A stretch of DNA of 64,000 nt from Bacteriovoracaceae bacterium (GCA_023701435.1 JAMPXB010000015.1:1-64000), one strand, 5' to 3'. Shown: positions 34,212-45,623, numbered from the stretch's first letter. Program-made: numbers and translations. The notes: generated from the letters alone by a model not told the origin.

Positions 34212-35393
34212 GATTTCGAGGTTGAAAGACGAGTTAATCCTGACGGTACATTGGGAGGTTACGTTTCGACTGATGCCTATATTGAGCCTAATGTGTACCT
34301 CTCACCAAACTCAATTGTTTGCGGAGAAGCGGTTGTTGCAGATTCTGCGATGTTGTTGGATGAAGCTATCGTAGAAGGGTCTGCAACTGTTTTTGGTAAT
34401 GCTATAATTTCCGGTAAGGCCATCGTGTCTGATTTGACGTTCGTCGGAGATAACAGTGTTGTTGAAGGTAATTCGGTGGTTCTTAATAGGAGTTATGTCC
34501 TGGGTAATGTAAAGGTTTCTGAAGATGCGATGATATTAGATGAGACAAATCTTTTTGGGGATTCAAAAATCTCAGGATCTGCAACTATTGCCAAATCGGC
34601 GATGATCGCAGGAAATGCTTCAGTAGCAGATAATGCTATTGTTTCAGATGAAACGATAGTGATTGAAGATGCAATAATTAGCGGATCTGCCTTTGTTTCG
34701 GCAGCGGTTGTTAGTCAAAAATCCCAAATCACGGAAAATGCAACCCTTTGGGGACTTGGCCAGGTTTGGGGTGGAATTATTCGTGGGGAATCAGTCATTC
34801 TTGATCACGGACGTGTATCGGGGAATGCCATTGTCGAAGGCAACGCTTTAATTAATGGGACTTCTGGAGCCTTTGATAATGCAATTGTTAAAGACAATGC
34901 AAGAATATTAGACGCTAGTTTGGTTTCTGGAGAAGGGCGTATTGAAGGGAGCGCTATTGTTAGAGGGTACAGTGATGTCGGTGATAAGGCACAGGTTTTA
35001 GAAAATGCAATATTGCATGATTTTGCCTTCATAATGTCATCGACTAAGGTTTATGGTAATGCTGAACTTTTTGGTAATACTACATTGTTAGATTCTGCTC
35101 AAGTATTCGGGCATGCAAGAGTGGACGGTTACGGAAGCATGTGGGGTACGACAAAGGCTTACGACCATGCTTTAGTAAGTAATTCAGTGCTGATGCATGA
35201 TTCTCAAATTTACGGGAATGCTAAACTTCTCAACGGCGCTACAATGATGGATTCCAGCTATGCTAAAGATAATGCCCAAATAACAGGAAATGTTCGCTTA
35301 AGAGGTACCACAGGGGTCATCGCTGATGCTTTAGTTTGTGGAGATCAAGAAATTACTGATCAGTTGATTTCTGGCAGTGGGTATTGTTACTAA
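34212..35393 (+). pseudogene. Left-handed beta-helix region, probably the detached C-terminal part of the hydrolase gene
   Basis: This frame directly continues the hydrolase frame after TAA 34209-34211 and reads DFEVERRVNPDGTLGGYVSTD before entering about 55 short repeats of the hexapeptide kind (SGKAIVSDLTFVGDN, YGNAKLLNGATMMDSS). These build a left-handed parallel beta-helix. It ends with two Cys and GSGYCY. The first candidate start is TTG 34251, with no Shine-Dalgarno sequence, and it would lose the leading NPDGT segment. So the region is probably not translated by itself unless read-through or a sequencing error is involved. If expressed it would be a rigid secreted rod. Confidence 0.6.
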
Positions 35394-35404
35394 GAGGAGA
35401 ATTT

Positions 35405-35653
35405 ATGAAAATATTTTTTTGTGTTTCATTACTTTTCTTATCATCTGTGTCCATGGGACAAGATATAATTCAGAGCAGTGAAGCAGAGGTTTTACGTCAA
35501 AAAGCTAATGAAATACGTGAAAATGCTTTAAGAGAAGTAAGTGCTGAAAAGCATAAAATTACGATGGTGAGAGAAGCTGTAAAGTTGAGGCAAGAACAGG
35601 CAGAAAATATGCGGAAAAGACTCAAAGAGTTACAGTCTCAACCAAATGAATAA
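35405..35653 (+). CDS. Small exported coiled-coil protein, 82 aa
   Basis: Signal peptide MKIFFCVSLLFLSSVSMGQ, then one long charged helix from EAEVLRQKANEIREN to MRKRLKELQSQ with heptad spacing. AGAGGAGA precedes ATG 35405; a start seven codons earlier lacks one. Last gene of the cluster before the terminator shared with lysA. Its helix could oligomerise with another exported protein of the cluster. Function unknown. Confidence 0.65.
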   Translation: MKIFFCVSLLFLSSVSMGQDIIQSSEAEVLRQKANEIRENALREVSAEKHKITMVREAVKLRQEQAENMRKRLKELQSQPNE

Positions 35654-35666
35654 AATCTAATTAAGA

Positions 35667-35708
35667 CAAGCTCCTATTCTTTTCTTTGAATAGGAGCTTG
35701 TATGTTTT
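35667..35708. terminator. Terminator between the accessory cluster and lysA
   Basis: A perfect 13-bp stem: CAAGCTCCTATTC (35667-35679) with GAATAGGAGCTTG (35688-35700), then TATGTTTTTT. The second copy at 32108-32139 has one stem mismatch. Confidence 0.85.
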
Positions 35709-35790
35709 TTATAGAAGTACGTCGTATTCCTGGGCCTTATTCACAACTTTGACCTTTCTTTTTTTATCCACCAAAAGTTCCAAAGGACGT
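35668..35790. repeat. Direct repeat copy 2 (terminator plus intact lysA 3' end)
   Basis: Partner of 32108-32230. This copy is continuous with the complete lysA gene, so it is the original. Confidence 0.92.
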
Positions 35791-36974
35791 CCGCGCAGAT
35801 TGTAGTTGGAACCCATGCTAAAACCATAGGCACCAGTGTCCATTAGCACCAGGAAGTCTCCGCTTTTGAGAAGCGGCATTAAGCGGCCAGAGGCAAAGCA
35901 GTCGGTGGTTTCACAGATTGGGCCTACTACGTGGCACTTCTTGGTGGCCTTGCTTTCACGCACTGGAAGGAGGTGGTGGTAGGCTCCATAGAGGGAGGGT
36001 CTCATGAAGTCATTCATTCCGCCGTCGACGATCACAAAGTGATTATCTTCGGACACTTTGTTTCTTAGAACTTTCATAACAAAAATTCCGGCGCGGGCGA
36101 CGATCCTTCTGCCCGGCTCGAAGACGACCCGTGGTTGTAAGGTGGTCTTGGAGTAGAAGTGTTTATTTAGGGTGGAGCTGATGAGTTCCATGTAGTCATT
36201 CACATGAGGAAGTTTAGGGGACTCATCGGGGTGATAATCCACGCCGAGACCGCCGCCTACATCGAGAAACTCTAGCGGAAGATTAGTTTTGAGAGCAACT
36301 TCGCTTAAGGTGATTAAGGCGCGCTTAGTGGCGCGCAGATCAAGGAGCTGGCTACCGATGTGAATCGAGAGTCCCACGAGTTTACTGTGGGTCCAGTATT
36401 TTTTTTCTTTCAGGGAGTTCAGGATTTCGTTTTGAAGGATTCCGAACTTATGAGTCTTGTTGCCGGTTGAAATGTGCTTATGAGTTTTGGGCTGGACTTC
36501 CGGGTTAAGGCGGAAGCACACTCGCGCTGTTCTCTTGGTTTTTTTTGCACATAGATTAATGAGCTCAAGCTCCTCCAACGACTCTACGTTAAAAGAGAAA
36601 ATGCCTTGAGGGGAGGTCTTAAGGGCAAAGAGGATTTCTTCTTCAGTTTTACCAACACCGGAGAAAACAATCTTATCCGGAGTGATGCCCGCCTCGAGGG
36701 CGCGCTTTAATTCTCCGCCGGAGACGATGTCGGCGCCAGAGCCAAGTTTGGCCAGAATTTTTAACAGTTCCCGATTGGGATTGGATTTTAAAGCAAAGCA
36801 CACTAAGGGTGCATGAAGGCCTGCTTTAAATGCTGCCTGGTAAAAATCCAGATAGTTTTTTGAGAGAATTTCTTCTGAATAGAGGAAGAAAGGAGTTTTG
36901 TGTTTCTGGGCGATGGCCTGGATGTCAGTACTCGCAAACTGCAGTTTTTTGTTTTTATAGTCTATGTGTTTCAT
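35709..36974 (-). CDS. lysA: Diaminopimelate decarboxylase
   Basis: PLP enzyme for the last step of lysine synthesis. About 421 aa. The PLP lysine is in CFALKSNPNREL, the glycine-rich phosphate site in LDVGGGLGVDYHP, EPGRRIVARAG, and the catalytic Cys region GPICETTDCFASGR are present. ATG 36974 overlaps the pyrE stop (ATGA); a GTG eight codons earlier would overlap more and lacks a reason. It is unusual that lysA closes a pyrimidine operon. Its 3' 82 bp are duplicated at 32149-32230. Confidence 0.95.
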   Translation of the reverse strand: MKHIDYKNKKLQFASTDIQAIAQKHKTPFFLYSEEILSKNYLDFYQAAFKAGLHAPLVCFALKSNPNRELLKILAKLGSGADIVSGGELKRALEAGITPDKIVFSGVGKTEEEILFALKTSPQGIFSFNVESLEELELINLCAKKTKRTARVCFRLNPEVQPKTHKHISTGNKTHKFGILQNEILNSLKEKKYWTHSKLVGLSIHIGSQLLDLRATKRALITLSEVALKTNLPLEFLDVGGGLGVDYHPDESPKLPHVNDYMELISSTLNKHFYSKTTLQPRVVFEPGRRIVARAGIFVMKVLRNKVSEDNHFVIVDGGMNDFMRPSLYGAYHHLLPVRESKATKKCHVVGPICETTDCFASGRLMPLLKSGDFLVLMDTGAYGFSMGSNYNLRGRPLELLVDKKRKVKVVNKAQEYDVLL

Positions 36975-37588
36975 GGGAATACAACGCTCTTTCTCCACTG
37001 GAGAACTTGGTTTAATGCCTGTTCATCAAGCATTTTATTATCATAGGCGACTTTTGCCAGGACTTCAAAGTTAGAAAGTGAATGATAATTGAGGCCTTGA
37101 GCTTGGAAGATATTTTGGGCCTGGGGAAAGTCATAGGTGAAAATACTCATAATGGATTTAACACGCATACCTGCCTCTTCCACTTTTTTGGCAGCGGCAA
37201 TGGAGCTCTTGCCCGTCGAGATAAGGTCTTCGATTAATACGGTCGTCTTTCCGGGCATCGCCTGACCTTCAATAGCGTTTTGGCGGCCATGGTCTTTACT
37301 GGAACTTCGGACATAGATCATCGGAAGTCTCAATTTTTGAGCGATCCAGGCGGCCCAGGGAATACCTGCGGTGGCGGTTCCGGCAATGACATCAACCTTC
37401 AGTGCACTTACTGCTTCGGCAAAAGCGTCAATGATGAACTCCCGGGACTCTACGGTAGAGATCAGTAAACGATTGTCGCAGTAGACTGGCGACTTGATGC
37501 CGGAGGTCCAGGTAAAGGGTTCCTCTGGACGAAGGAAAACAGCTTTTTCTTGGAGTAGTATTTTAGCGACCGCTTCGGCAGTGTTCAT
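36971..37588 (-). CDS. pyrE: Orotate phosphoribosyltransferase
   Basis: Orotate plus PRPP to orotidine monophosphate. 205 aa. PRPP loop TVLIEDLISTGKSS (around residues 117-130), FTWTSGIKSPVYCDNR orotate-binding segment, and YVRSSSKDHGRQNAIEG flexible loop are complete. Three bases after pyrF and ATGA-coupled to lysA. Confidence 0.95.
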   Translation of the reverse strand: MNTAEAVAKILLQEKAVFLRPEEPFTWTSGIKSPVYCDNRLLISTVESREFIIDAFAEAVSALKVDVIAGTATAGIPWAAWIAQKLRLPMIYVRSSSKDHGRQNAIEGQAMPGKTTVLIEDLISTGKSSIAAAKKVEEAGMRVKSIMSIFTYDFPQAQNIFQAQGLNYHSLSNFEVLAKVAYDNKMLDEQALNQVLQWRKSVVFP

Positions 37589-37591
37589 GGT

Positions 37592-38287
37592 CTAGAGTCC
37601 TTTTAAGATGGTGGCAAGTGCTTCTTGGGGATTAGAGGCCTGGGTAATGGGGCGTCCAATAACCATATAGTCTGTTCCTAAGAGTAGGGCCTCACTAGGA
37701 GTGGTGATGCGTTTTTGATCATGGGCCTGGCCGTTAAGAGGACGGATGCCTGGAGTCACCGTGATAAATTTAGAACCGCAGATAAGTTTAATCGCTTGCA
37801 CTTCATGAGGGGAAGCGACGACTCCATCAAGACCCGATTCTTTAGCCAGCTTGGCGTAATGGGCCACACTGGTGACAATGTCTCCAGAGATTCTTTGTTC
37901 CTCATTCATTTGTTGAGTCGTGGTGCTGGTGAGTTGGGTCACTGCAATTAGTAGGGGACGAGTGTCACTAAGTCTTACCGCTTCTGCGGCCCGTTTCATC
38001 ATCTCACTCCCACCGGCGGCGTGAACATTAACCATATCAATCGGTAGCCCAGAGAGGGCCTTCAGGGCTTGTCCCACAGTATTAGGAATGTCGTGCAGCT
38101 TAAGATCGAGAAAAACCTTAAAGCCACGATTTTTGGCCTCATGAATAATTTTAGGACCAGTGGAATAGAAAAGTTCCATACCCACTTTGACCCATAGGGC
38201 CTGCCCTTTAAGCGCGTCCAAAATAGTGAACGCTTTTTCTTCTTCCCCATAATCGAGGGCCACAATGATTTTTTCTGCAGGAATCAT
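37592..38287 (-). CDS. pyrF: Orotidine 5'-phosphate decarboxylase
   Basis: Last step of UMP synthesis. 231 aa. Catalytic Lys/Asp network in [13 protein letters not shown], substrate strand [12 protein letters not shown], and C-terminal VTPGIRPL with VIGRPITQA. Overlaps carB by four bases (ATGA). Confidence 0.96.
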   Translation of the reverse strand: MIPAEKIIVALDYGEEEKAFTILDALKGQALWVKVGMELFYSTGPKIIHEAKNRGFKVFLDLKLHDIPNTVGQALKALSGLPIDMVNVHAAGGSEMMKRAAEAVRLSDTRPLLIAVTQLTSTTTQQMNEEQRISGDIVTSVAHYAKLAKESGLDGVVASPHEVQAIKLICGSKFITVTPGIRPLNGQAHDQKRITTPSEALLLGTDYMVIGRPITQASNPQEALATILKGL

Positions 38288-41200
38288 GAGAGGGCATCCA
38301 TGGAATAAGTGTTTCTTTCAATCGTCCGTAACAGGGCTTCGGTAGTATCAAGTGAAGTCAAACACAGTAGTCCTCTTTCCACTGCCACTCGTCTCATTTT
38401 GAATCCATCTGATTCAACATTTTTTCCTTTAGAAATGGTATTCACAATGAGGGAGACTCGACCGGACTTAATCTCTTTAATAATGTCATTCTCCGCCTGG
38501 CCAATGCGAGCGATGGTCTTGACTGGGATTCCGGCGCTCTTTAATGCCTTGGCGGTTCCTTCAGTGGCCACAAAGTCAAAGCCCACTTGATGAAAGCGTT
38601 TAAAGAGTTTGATAGCTTCCTCTTTTTCCAGGTCATTGATAGTTGCCAGAATGGTTCCAGAGTCAGGAATGGTCACCCCCGCCGCAACGAAGGCCTTATG
38701 GAGGGCCTTTTCAAAGATCTTATCCTTTCCCATGACCTCACCGGTGGATTTCATCTCCGGTCCCAGGGCAATCTCCACTTCCGAGAGTTTGGCAAAAGAG
38801 AAGACCGGGGCCTTGACTGCCACTGTGTCTTTCGGGGGTAGGGTTCCATGAAAGAGCCCTTGCTTTAAAAGTGATTCACCGAGGATTGCCTTGGTAGCGA
38901 TTTTGGCCATGGCAATACCGGTGACTTTCGAGAGAAAAGGCACAGTCCGGGAAGCCCGGGGATTTACTTCGAGAACAAAAACTTCACCTTTATAAATCAC
39001 AAACTGAAGGTTAATGAGTCCTTTAATATTGAGAGCACGGGTGATGGAAAGAGTCGTTTCGGAAAGTTTATCAAGAATATCCTGAGAGACACTCTGGGGA
39101 GGGTAAACTGCGATAGAGTCTCCGGAGTGAACGCCTGCTTTCTCAATGTGCTCCATGATGCCCGGAATGAAAACTGTTTCACCATCACAGATGGCATCAA
39201 CTTCCATTTCCCGACCGATCATATAGCGATCAATCAGCACTGGATGTTCCGGATTGATTTGTACCGCTCGCTTCATATAGTCGAGAAGTTCATGTTTGTT
39301 ATAGACAATTTCCATTGCTCGTCCACCGAGTACATAGGAAGGTCGGACAATAACGGGAAAGCCCAGGTGAGCTGATTTCTCAACGGCTTCATCAATGGAC
39401 GTGACGGTACAACCCAAAGGTTGAGCGATCTCCAGCTCCCGTAAAAGCTCCTCAAAGCGGCGACGGTCTTCCGCGCGATCGATGTCATCAGTGGAAGTTC
39501 CCAGAATCTTAACCCCTCTCTCGGCCAGCGGCTCGGCAAGGTTAATGGCGGTCTGACCACCAAACTGCACGATCACCCCAATGGGTTTTTCTCGTTCCAC
39601 CACATTGAAAACATCTTCCAATGTCAGTGGTTCAAAATAAAGTCTGTCCGAAATATTAAAGTCAGTGGAAACAGTCTCAGGATTATTGTTGATGATGATC
39701 GCTTCATGTCCCATGCTTCTGATCGCTTCGATAGCATGTACTGTGGCATAGTCAAACTCGATACCCTGACCAATTCTGATGGGCCCTGATCCTAGCACCA
39801 CCACTTTTTTCTTGTTTGATTCCAGCACCTCGTCTTCTTTCTCGTAAGTGGAGTAGTAGTAAGGAGTAGAGGATTCAAATTCTCCGGCACAGGTATCAAC
39901 CATTTTGAAAACTGGAAGAATGTTGTGATTCTTTCTCAGTTGATAAATTTCATTCTCAGTCATCTGCCAGGTCTTTGCGAGGAAGCGATCAGAAAAGCCC
40001 ATGCGTTTGGCTTCCCGGATAATCTCAGGGGACTTATCCGTTTCTAATCGTTTCTCCATGGCAATGATGTTCTGAATCTTGGAGAGGAAAAAATAATCTA
40101 TTTTGGTGAGATCATGAATTTCTTTAGCACTCACTCCCGCTCGCAATGCCTCAGCAATGACAAAAATTCTTTCATCATCTTGTTGTGCAATTTTACTCAT
40201 GAGATCACTGACACTTTTTCCTTTCCACTCCGGCATCTCCAGATGGAAGAGTCCCACTTCCAGGGAGCGCACCGCTTTGAGAAGAGATTCTTCAATGGTT
40301 CTCCCGAGGGCCATCACTTCACCGGTGGCCTTCATCTGGGTGCCCAGGCGACGGTTGGCGGTGATGAACTTATCAAAAGGCCAACGAGGAATTTTACTTA
40401 CTACATAATCCAGGGCCGGCTCAAAGCAGGCATAGGTTTTTTTAGTGACGGGATTAATGATTTCATCGAGGGTTTTTCCCACGGCAATTTTTGCAGCAAT
40501 CTTGGCGATAGGATAACCGGTCGCTTTAGAGGCCAGGGCGGATGAACGAGAGACCCGAGGATTTACTTCAATCACATAATATTGAAAGGAATGAGGATCA
40601 AGGGCGTACTGCACGTTACAGCCGCCTTCGATTTTAAGTGAGCGGATAATTTTTAAGGCCGATGATCTCAGGAGTTGGTACTCCTTATCACTTAAGGTCT
40701 GGCTAGGGGCCACTACAATGGAGTCACCGGTATGAACGCCGACTGGGTCAATGTTTTCCATGTTACAGACAATGATACAGTTATCATTTCTGTCACGAAT
40801 GACTTCGTATTCAATTTCTTTAAAACCCGCAATCGATCTTTCAATCAGACACTGCTCAATGGGAGAAGAGGCAAGACCTGAAGTGGTGATGGTGATGAGT
40901 TCTTCCTCTGTGCGGGCGATCCCTCCGCCCGTTCCGCCTAAAGTATAGGCAGGGCGAACGATGAGAGGAAAACCAATTTTTTTGGCAAACTCCAGGGACT
41001 CTTCCAGCGTGGAAACAATGGTGCTCTCCGGTACAGGTTCACCTATTTCCTGCATGAGATTTTTAAAAAGTTTTCGGTCTTCCGCTTTTTGGATAGTGTC
41101 GACCTTGCAGCCCAAGAGTTCCACTCCTAAGCGCTTAAGATGGCCCGCTTCTTCAAGCTTTACCGCCAGATTAAGAGCGGTCTGTCCGCCCAGAGTCGGA

Positions 41201-41460
41201 ACAATTCCGTCTGGCCGTTCTTTATGAAGGATCTTAAGCAGAAACTCTGTGGTCAGGGGTTCGATGTAAACTTTATGGGCCGTCTCCTTGTCGGTCATGA
41301 TGGTGGCAGGGTTGGAGTTAACCAGCACCACTTCCAGACCTTCTTCGATCAAAGATTTTACCGCCTGGGTTCCGGAATAATCAAACTCCGCCGCCTGGCC
41401 GATAACAATGGGACCAGAACCAATGACGAGAACTTTTTTGAGATGAGGATGAACTGGCAT
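38284..41460 (-). CDS. carB: Carbamoyl-phosphate synthase large chain
   Basis: ATP-dependent synthesis of carbamoyl phosphate from bicarbonate and ammonia delivered by CarA. 1058 aa. The two homologous ATP-grasp halves both start with [21 protein letters not shown] or [20 protein letters not shown]; an MGS-like allosteric domain closes the protein. Two bases after carA. Complete. Confidence 0.97.
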   Translation of the reverse strand: MPVHPHLKKVLVIGSGPIVIGQAAEFDYSGTQAVKSLIEEGLEVVLVNSNPATIMTDKETAHKVYIEPLTTEFLLKILHKERPDGIVPTLGGQTALNLAVKLEEAGHLKRLGVELLGCKVDTIQKAEDRKLFKNLMQEIGEPVPESTIVSTLEESLEFAKKIGFPLIVRPAYTLGGTGGGIARTEEELITITTSGLASSPIEQCLIERSIAGFKEIEYEVIRDRNDNCIIVCNMENIDPVGVHTGDSIVVAPSQTLSDKEYQLLRSSALKIIRSLKIEGGCNVQYALDPHSFQYYVIEVNPRVSRSSALASKATGYPIAKIAAKIAVGKTLDEIINPVTKKTYACFEPALDYVVSKIPRWPFDKFITANRRLGTQMKATGEVMALGRTIEESLLKAVRSLEVGLFHLEMPEWKGKSVSDLMSKIAQQDDERIFVIAEALRAGVSAKEIHDLTKIDYFFLSKIQNIIAMEKRLETDKSPEIIREAKRMGFSDRFLAKTWQMTENEIYQLRKNHNILPVFKMVDTCAGEFESSTPYYYSTYEKEDEVLESNKKKVVVLGSGPIRIGQGIEFDYATVHAIEAIRSMGHEAIIINNNPETVSTDFNISDRLYFEPLTLEDVFNVVEREKPIGVIVQFGGQTAINLAEPLAERGVKILGTSTDDIDRAEDRRRFEELLRELEIAQPLGCTVTSIDEAVEKSAHLGFPVIVRPSYVLGGRAMEIVYNKHELLDYMKRAVQINPEHPVLIDRYMIGREMEVDAICDGETVFIPGIMEHIEKAGVHSGDSIAVYPPQSVSQDILDKLSETTLSITRALNIKGLINLQFVIYKGEVFVLEVNPRASRTVPFLSKVTGIAMAKIATKAILGESLLKQGLFHGTLPPKDTVAVKAPVFSFAKLSEVEIALGPEMKSTGEVMGKDKIFEKALHKAFVAAGVTIPDSGTILATINDLEKEEAIKLFKRFHQVGFDFVATEGTAKALKSAGIPVKTIARIGQAENDIIKEIKSGRVSLIVNTISKGKNVESDGFKMRRVAVERGLLCLTSLDTTEALLRTIERNTYSMDALS

Positions 41461-41462
41461 TC

Positions 41463-42536
41463 TTAATTCCTTATGAGTGCTAAAAAGTTATCAAACAACC
41501 AACCTGTATCTTCCGGACCTGGGCAAGCTTCCGGATGGTACTGCACGGAAAAGGCCGGCAGTGTTTTATGTTTAAGACCTTCAATCGTTGAATCATTTAA
41601 ATTGATTTGAGAGATTTCCAAATCGGAATTATTCACCGACTCAGTCGTAACGGCGTAACCATGATTTTGAGAACTCATAAAAACTTTGCCGAGACTTAAA
41701 TCTTTTACCGGATGATTTCCACCTCGGTGACCGAACTTTAACTTTTCGGTATTGGCACCATTGGCGAGAGCAAAAAGCTGGTGACCCATGCAGATCGAAA
41801 ACATCGGGTAGAGTTTTTGTAGCTCTTTAATAACCGGTAACACTTCCGGAACATCTTTGGGATCTCCCGGACCATTAGAAAGGAGCACCCCGTCCGGACG
41901 AAAGCTTTGAATTTGCTCAAGAGTCGCATTGAAAGGCACTACCACTACATCACAATTTCTGATCATCAAAGAACGTAATATGTTCTTCTTATAACCGAAA
42001 TCCATTAAGACAATTCTTTTGCCTGAGCCAGGGAAATGAATGGGTCCCTTAGTTGAAACTCTTTGAATCTGATCTCTGGCCATGGGGTGGGAAAACATAG
42101 AAGCAATGTTATTGTCCGGATAATTTTCCGGAACCAAAACTGCTTTCATGACACCTCGTGAACGGATTTTCTTCGTCAACTCGCGGGTATCAAGACCGGC
42201 AATGCCGGGAATCTTAAATCTTTTTAAAAGTTCTCTTAGTGAGTATTCATTTCTCCAATTGGAGCCTTCCATCGGACACTCTCTTACCACTAAACCTTTT
42301 AGGGCCGGTGTGAGAGATTCAAAATCATCTTTGTTAACTCCATAGTTGCCAATCAGTGGATACGTCATGACTACCATCTGATCACAATAAGAAGGGTCGG
42401 AGAGAATCTCCTGGTAACCAGTCATGCTGGTATTAAAAACAAGCTCACCCAGGGAGTGAACATTATCAATGTCATGACCGATGGACTCACCGATATAGCT
42501 ATCTCCGCTTTCCAGCACGAGTTTGATTTTTTTCAT
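41463..42536 (-). CDS. carA: Carbamoyl-phosphate synthase small chain
   Basis: Glutaminase subunit giving ammonia to CarB. 357 aa. The catalytic Cys lies in [13 protein letters not shown], the His/Glu in [12 protein letters not shown], and the N-terminal domain reads [25 protein letters not shown] overlap with pyrB. Confidence 0.96.
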   Translation of the reverse strand: MKKIKLVLESGDSYIGESIGHDIDNVHSLGELVFNTSMTGYQEILSDPSYCDQMVVMTYPLIGNYGVNKDDFESLTPALKGLVVRECPMEGSNWRNEYSLRELLKRFKIPGIAGLDTRELTKKIRSRGVMKAVLVPENYPDNNIASMFSHPMARDQIQRVSTKGPIHFPGSGKRIVLMDFGYKKNILRSLMIRNCDVVVVPFNATLEQIQSFRPDGVLLSNGPGDPKDVPEVLPVIKELQKLYPMFSICMGHQLFALANGANTEKLKFGHRGGNHPVKDLSLGKVFMSSQNHGYAVTTESVNNSDLEISQINLNDSTIEGLKHKTLPAFSVQYHPEACPGPEDTGWLFDNFLALIRN

Positions 42537-43441
42537 TTATGTTCTCCACTTACCGCCCACTCAAGGACTGCCATTCTGCTAAACACACCATTGCTCATTT
42601 GTTTAAATATCCGTGACTGTTTATGTTCAACGACTTCGTCAGCGATCTCTACACCTCGGTTAAAAGGACCAGGGTGAAGAATAATAGCTTCTTTCTTCAT
42701 CGTATTGACTCTCTTCTCACTAAGCCCAAATTGCTTATGATAAGCTTCTCCATCCAGCTCCAGACTTTCATGTCTTTCCAACTGAATCCGCAGCATCATG
42801 ACCGCATCGACTGAAGGAAGGATGTCGTCAAAATGGGCTTTCTTGATAAAGGCTTGAGTAGTGGTGGGAAGTAAACTTTCCGGTCCACACAGATAGATTT
42901 CCATGCCAAATTTTTCAGCGGCCACCATCAGAGATCCTGCCACTCGGGAATGTTTGATGTCTCCGCACACTGCGATCTTTAAACCATTTAATCCACCAAA
43001 CTCCTGCTTGAGAGTCAGCAGATCCAAGAGGCCCTGAGAAGGATGCTCAAACTTACCGGCGCCGGCATTTAAGAGAGGAAGATTAAAACGAGCATGGAGG
43101 CCATCAAAGACACGATCATCAGCGTGTCTAAGGACAATACCGTCAACCCCAAGGCTTTCAAATGTTTTGAGAGTGTCATATAGAGTTTCTCCTTTTTTTA
43201 CACTGGAATTTTCCGGAACAAAATTAACCACCTCAGCACCCAATCTTTTGGCTGCAATTTCAAATGAACAGCGGGTGCGGGTGCTGGGTTCATAGAAGAG
43301 ATTGGCGAAGATTTTATTTTTTAAGAGATGATTGATTTTGTCAGGTTGCTTAGAGTGGAGAGAAAAGAAATGGGCCCTATCGATCAGGGACTGAATGTCA
43401 TTGGTGGCAAAACTAGAGAGTGATAGAAAATGCTTGATCAT
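42533..43441 (-). CDS. pyrB: Aspartate carbamoyltransferase catalytic chain
   Basis: First committed pyrimidine step. 302 aa. Carbamoyl-phosphate loop FYEPSTRTRCSFEIAAKRLG, HPSQGLLDLLTL, and the aspartate loop region KRVNTMKKEAIILHPGPFNRGVE (in part) are complete. GGGAGGAGA precedes the ATG. It is the first gene of pyrB-carA-carB-pyrF-pyrE-lysA; pyrC, pyrD and a regulatory pyrI are not in this window. Confidence 0.96.
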   Translation of the reverse strand: MIKHFLSLSSFATNDIQSLIDRAHFFSLHSKQPDKINHLLKNKIFANLFYEPSTRTRCSFEIAAKRLGAEVVNFVPENSSVKKGETLYDTLKTFESLGVDGIVLRHADDRVFDGLHARFNLPLLNAGAGKFEHPSQGLLDLLTLKQEFGGLNGLKIAVCGDIKHSRVAGSLMVAAEKFGMEIYLCGPESLLPTTTQAFIKKAHFDDILPSVDAVMMLRIQLERHESLELDGEAYHKQFGLSEKRVNTMKKEAIILHPGPFNRGVEIADEVVEHKQSRIFKQMSNGVFSRMAVLEWAVSGEHK

Positions 43442-43622
43442 TCTCCTCCCGTGTCGTGAAAGTAGTTGAATATGAAAAATAGAGAATAGAATAGACTAAT
43501 GAGTGGAGGGCGTGGAAAAATGTCTTGATGCAGAGAGGCATCACACCCATAAATTCAGTCCTGGCTTGAAAACTTTGAACTAATCTCTCAAGAAGCGAAG
43601 CCTTTTGGCAAGAGTAAAAATT

Positions 43623-45623
43623 ATGACAGCACAATTTAACCTTAAATCGAACTTTAAACCAACCGGAGATCAACCAGTTGCTATAGAACAACTTACCTCG
43701 GGGTTCAAAAATAAGAAAAACTTTCAAACTCTTTTGGGAGTTACCGGCTCAGGTAAAACCTTTGCGATGGCCAATGTCATTCAAAAGCTGGGCAAGAAAA
43801 CCCTGATCTTAGCACCCAATAAGACTCTGGCCGCCCAGCTCTTTGCTGAGTTTAAGGAATTCTTTCCGGATAATGCCGTTGAGTACTTTGTTTCTTATTA
43901 CGATTATTATCAGCCGGAAGCCTATGTTCCGGGCTCTGATACTTATATTGAGAAAGATTCGGCCATCAATGATGAGATCGAAAAACTCAGACACTCAACC
44001 ACCCGTTCTTTGTTTGCTCGGGAAGATGTCATTGTAGTGGCCTCGGTCAGTTGTATCTACGGTATTGGTGCGCCAGATGAATATTTCAATCAAAGAATCA
44101 TGCTTTTTAATCAGGATAAAATTGAGCGCGATGAGCTTTTACAAAGACTGGTAGAAATTCAGTACCAAAGAAATGACATTGATTTTCACCGAGGGACTTT
44201 CCGGGTCCGCGGCGACGTGGTGGAAGTTTTTCCCGCCTACGAAGACTCGCAGATTGTGCGCATTGAATTTTTTGATGATGTGATCGATGGAATATTTATT
44301 GTGGATCCAATTCGAGGGAAAGTTATTCAGCCCCTGAACCGGGTGGATATCTATCCAAAAAGTCACTATGTCGTTGGCAAAGACAAGATGAAAGCGGCGA
44401 TTGAAAACATCAAGCTTGAGCTTAGAGAGCGACTGAATTATCTGAAAACAGAAAATAAGTTAGTGGAAGCTCAACGTCTTCAGCAAAGAACACTTTTAGA
44501 TTTAGAGATGATGGAAGAGATGGGCTTTTGTCCCGGCATTGAAAATTACTCACGTCACCTTGCTGGACACGAGGCTGGAGATCCGCCCTTTACTTTGATC
44601 GATTATTTTAAAAAAGATTTCCTGCTTATTGTGGATGAGTCCCACGTTTCCATTCCTCAAGTCGGAGGAATGTACAAAGGAGACCGGGCACGCAAAATGA
44701 ATCTGGTGGAATATGGGTTCCGTCTGCCTAGTGCTCTGGATAACCGTCCTTTAAATTTCCCGGAATTCGAGTCAAAACTCGATCAGGTGCTTTTTGTATC
44801 TGCTACTCCCGCCGATTATGAACTGCAAAAAACTGGTGGTGAGTACGCCGAACAGATTATTCGTCCCACCGGTCTGCTTGATCCCGTCATTGAATTCAAA
44901 GACGCCAAAAACCAGGTCGATGATATGTTGATTGAGGCGAAAAAAGTCATTGCCCAAGGGTATCGGGTGCTGATCACCACTCTTACCAAACGCCTGGCCG
45001 AAGAGCTGACTTCTTTTTATAAGGGAGTGGGGATGCGAATCAAGTATCTTCATTCTGACATTGATACTCTGGAGCGGATGGAAATTCTGCGGGATCTTCG
45101 ACTAGGGGAGTTTGATATCCTGGTGGGAATCAACCTTTTGCGAGAGGGACTCGATATTCCTGAGGTGGCCTTGGTGGGTATTTTGGACGCCGATAAGGAA
45201 GGGTTCTTGCGTTCCACCCGATCCCTGATCCAGACGATCGGCCGTGCTGCCCGTAACTCCGAGGGGCGGGTAATTCTCTACGGGTTTAAGCGAACTCCTA
45301 GTATCAATGAGGCGATGAAGGTCACCTCTGAGCGAAGACTCAAACAAATGGATTACAACCAAAAGCACGGGCTAACCCCGACGACCGTCAATAAGAAGGT
45401 CAGTGGCGGTGTCATTGAAATACTAAGAGGAACTAAAAAATCCGACAAGAAAGGGCGAGTTAAAGAAATTTCCGAGCAAAAGCTTTCTCCTGAGGCAATT
45501 GATGCTAAAATTAAAGAACTAAAACAACTCATGAAGGAAGCGGCGACAGATCTTCAGTTTGAGGAAGCGGCCAAGCTCCGGGATGAGATAAAAAAACTTT
45601 CTGAATTAAGGTTTATGCTATGA
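43623..45623 (+). CDS. uvrB: Excinuclease ABC subunit B
   Basis: Damage-verifying helicase-like subunit of nucleotide excision repair. About 666 aa. Walker [13 protein letters not shown], beta-hairpin [17 protein letters not shown] (in part), DESH box in [19 protein letters not shown] motif VI, and a C-terminal UVR domain ([16 protein letters not shown]). ATG 43623 is chosen over a TTG six codons earlier; both have only a weak AAGAG. The end overlaps the next gene by ATGA. Confidence 0.96.
   Translation: MTAQFNLKSNFKPTGDQPVAIEQLTSGFKNKKNFQTLLGVTGSGKTFAMANVIQKLGKKTLILAPNKTLAAQLFAEFKEFFPDNAVEYFVSYYDYYQPEAYVPGSDTYIEKDSAINDEIEKLRHSTTRSLFAREDVIVVASVSCIYGIGAPDEYFNQRIMLFNQDKIERDELLQRLVEIQYQRNDIDFHRGTFRVRGDVVEVFPAYEDSQIVRIEFFDDVIDGIFIVDPIRGKVIQPLNRVDIYPKSHYVVGKDKMKAAIENIKLELRERLNYLKTENKLVEAQRLQQRTLLDLEMMEEMGFCPGIENYSRHLAGHEAGDPPFTLIDYFKKDFLLIVDESHVSIPQVGGMYKGDRARKMNLVEYGFRLPSALDNRPLNFPEFESKLDQVLFVSATPADYELQKTGGEYAEQIIRPTGLLDPVIEFKDAKNQVDDMLIEAKKVIAQGYRVLITTLTKRLAEELTSFYKGVGMRIKYLHSDIDTLERMEILRDLRLGEFDILVGINLLREGLDIPEVALVGILDADKEGFLRSTRSLIQTIGRAARNSEGRVILYGFKRTPSINEAMKVTSERRLKQMDYNQKHGLTPTTVNKKVSGGVIEILRGTKKSDKKGRVKEISEQKLSPEAIDAKIKELKQLMKEAATDLQFEEAAKLRDEIKKLSELRFML

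Noticed and set aside
34251-35393. Short-period DNA repeats of the beta-helix gene as a CRISPR or satellite array
   Set aside because: The repetition is at the protein hexapeptide level; the DNA units are not identical and have no spacers.
38309-41227. Several open frames on the plus strand across carB
   Set aside because: They are opposite-strand shadows of a complete, conserved carB with no start signals of their own.
43526-43543. TGATGC/GCATCA hairpin in the pyrB leader, considered as a pyrimidine attenuator
   Set aside because: The stem is only six base pairs, with no U-tract and no leader peptide; too weak to call.
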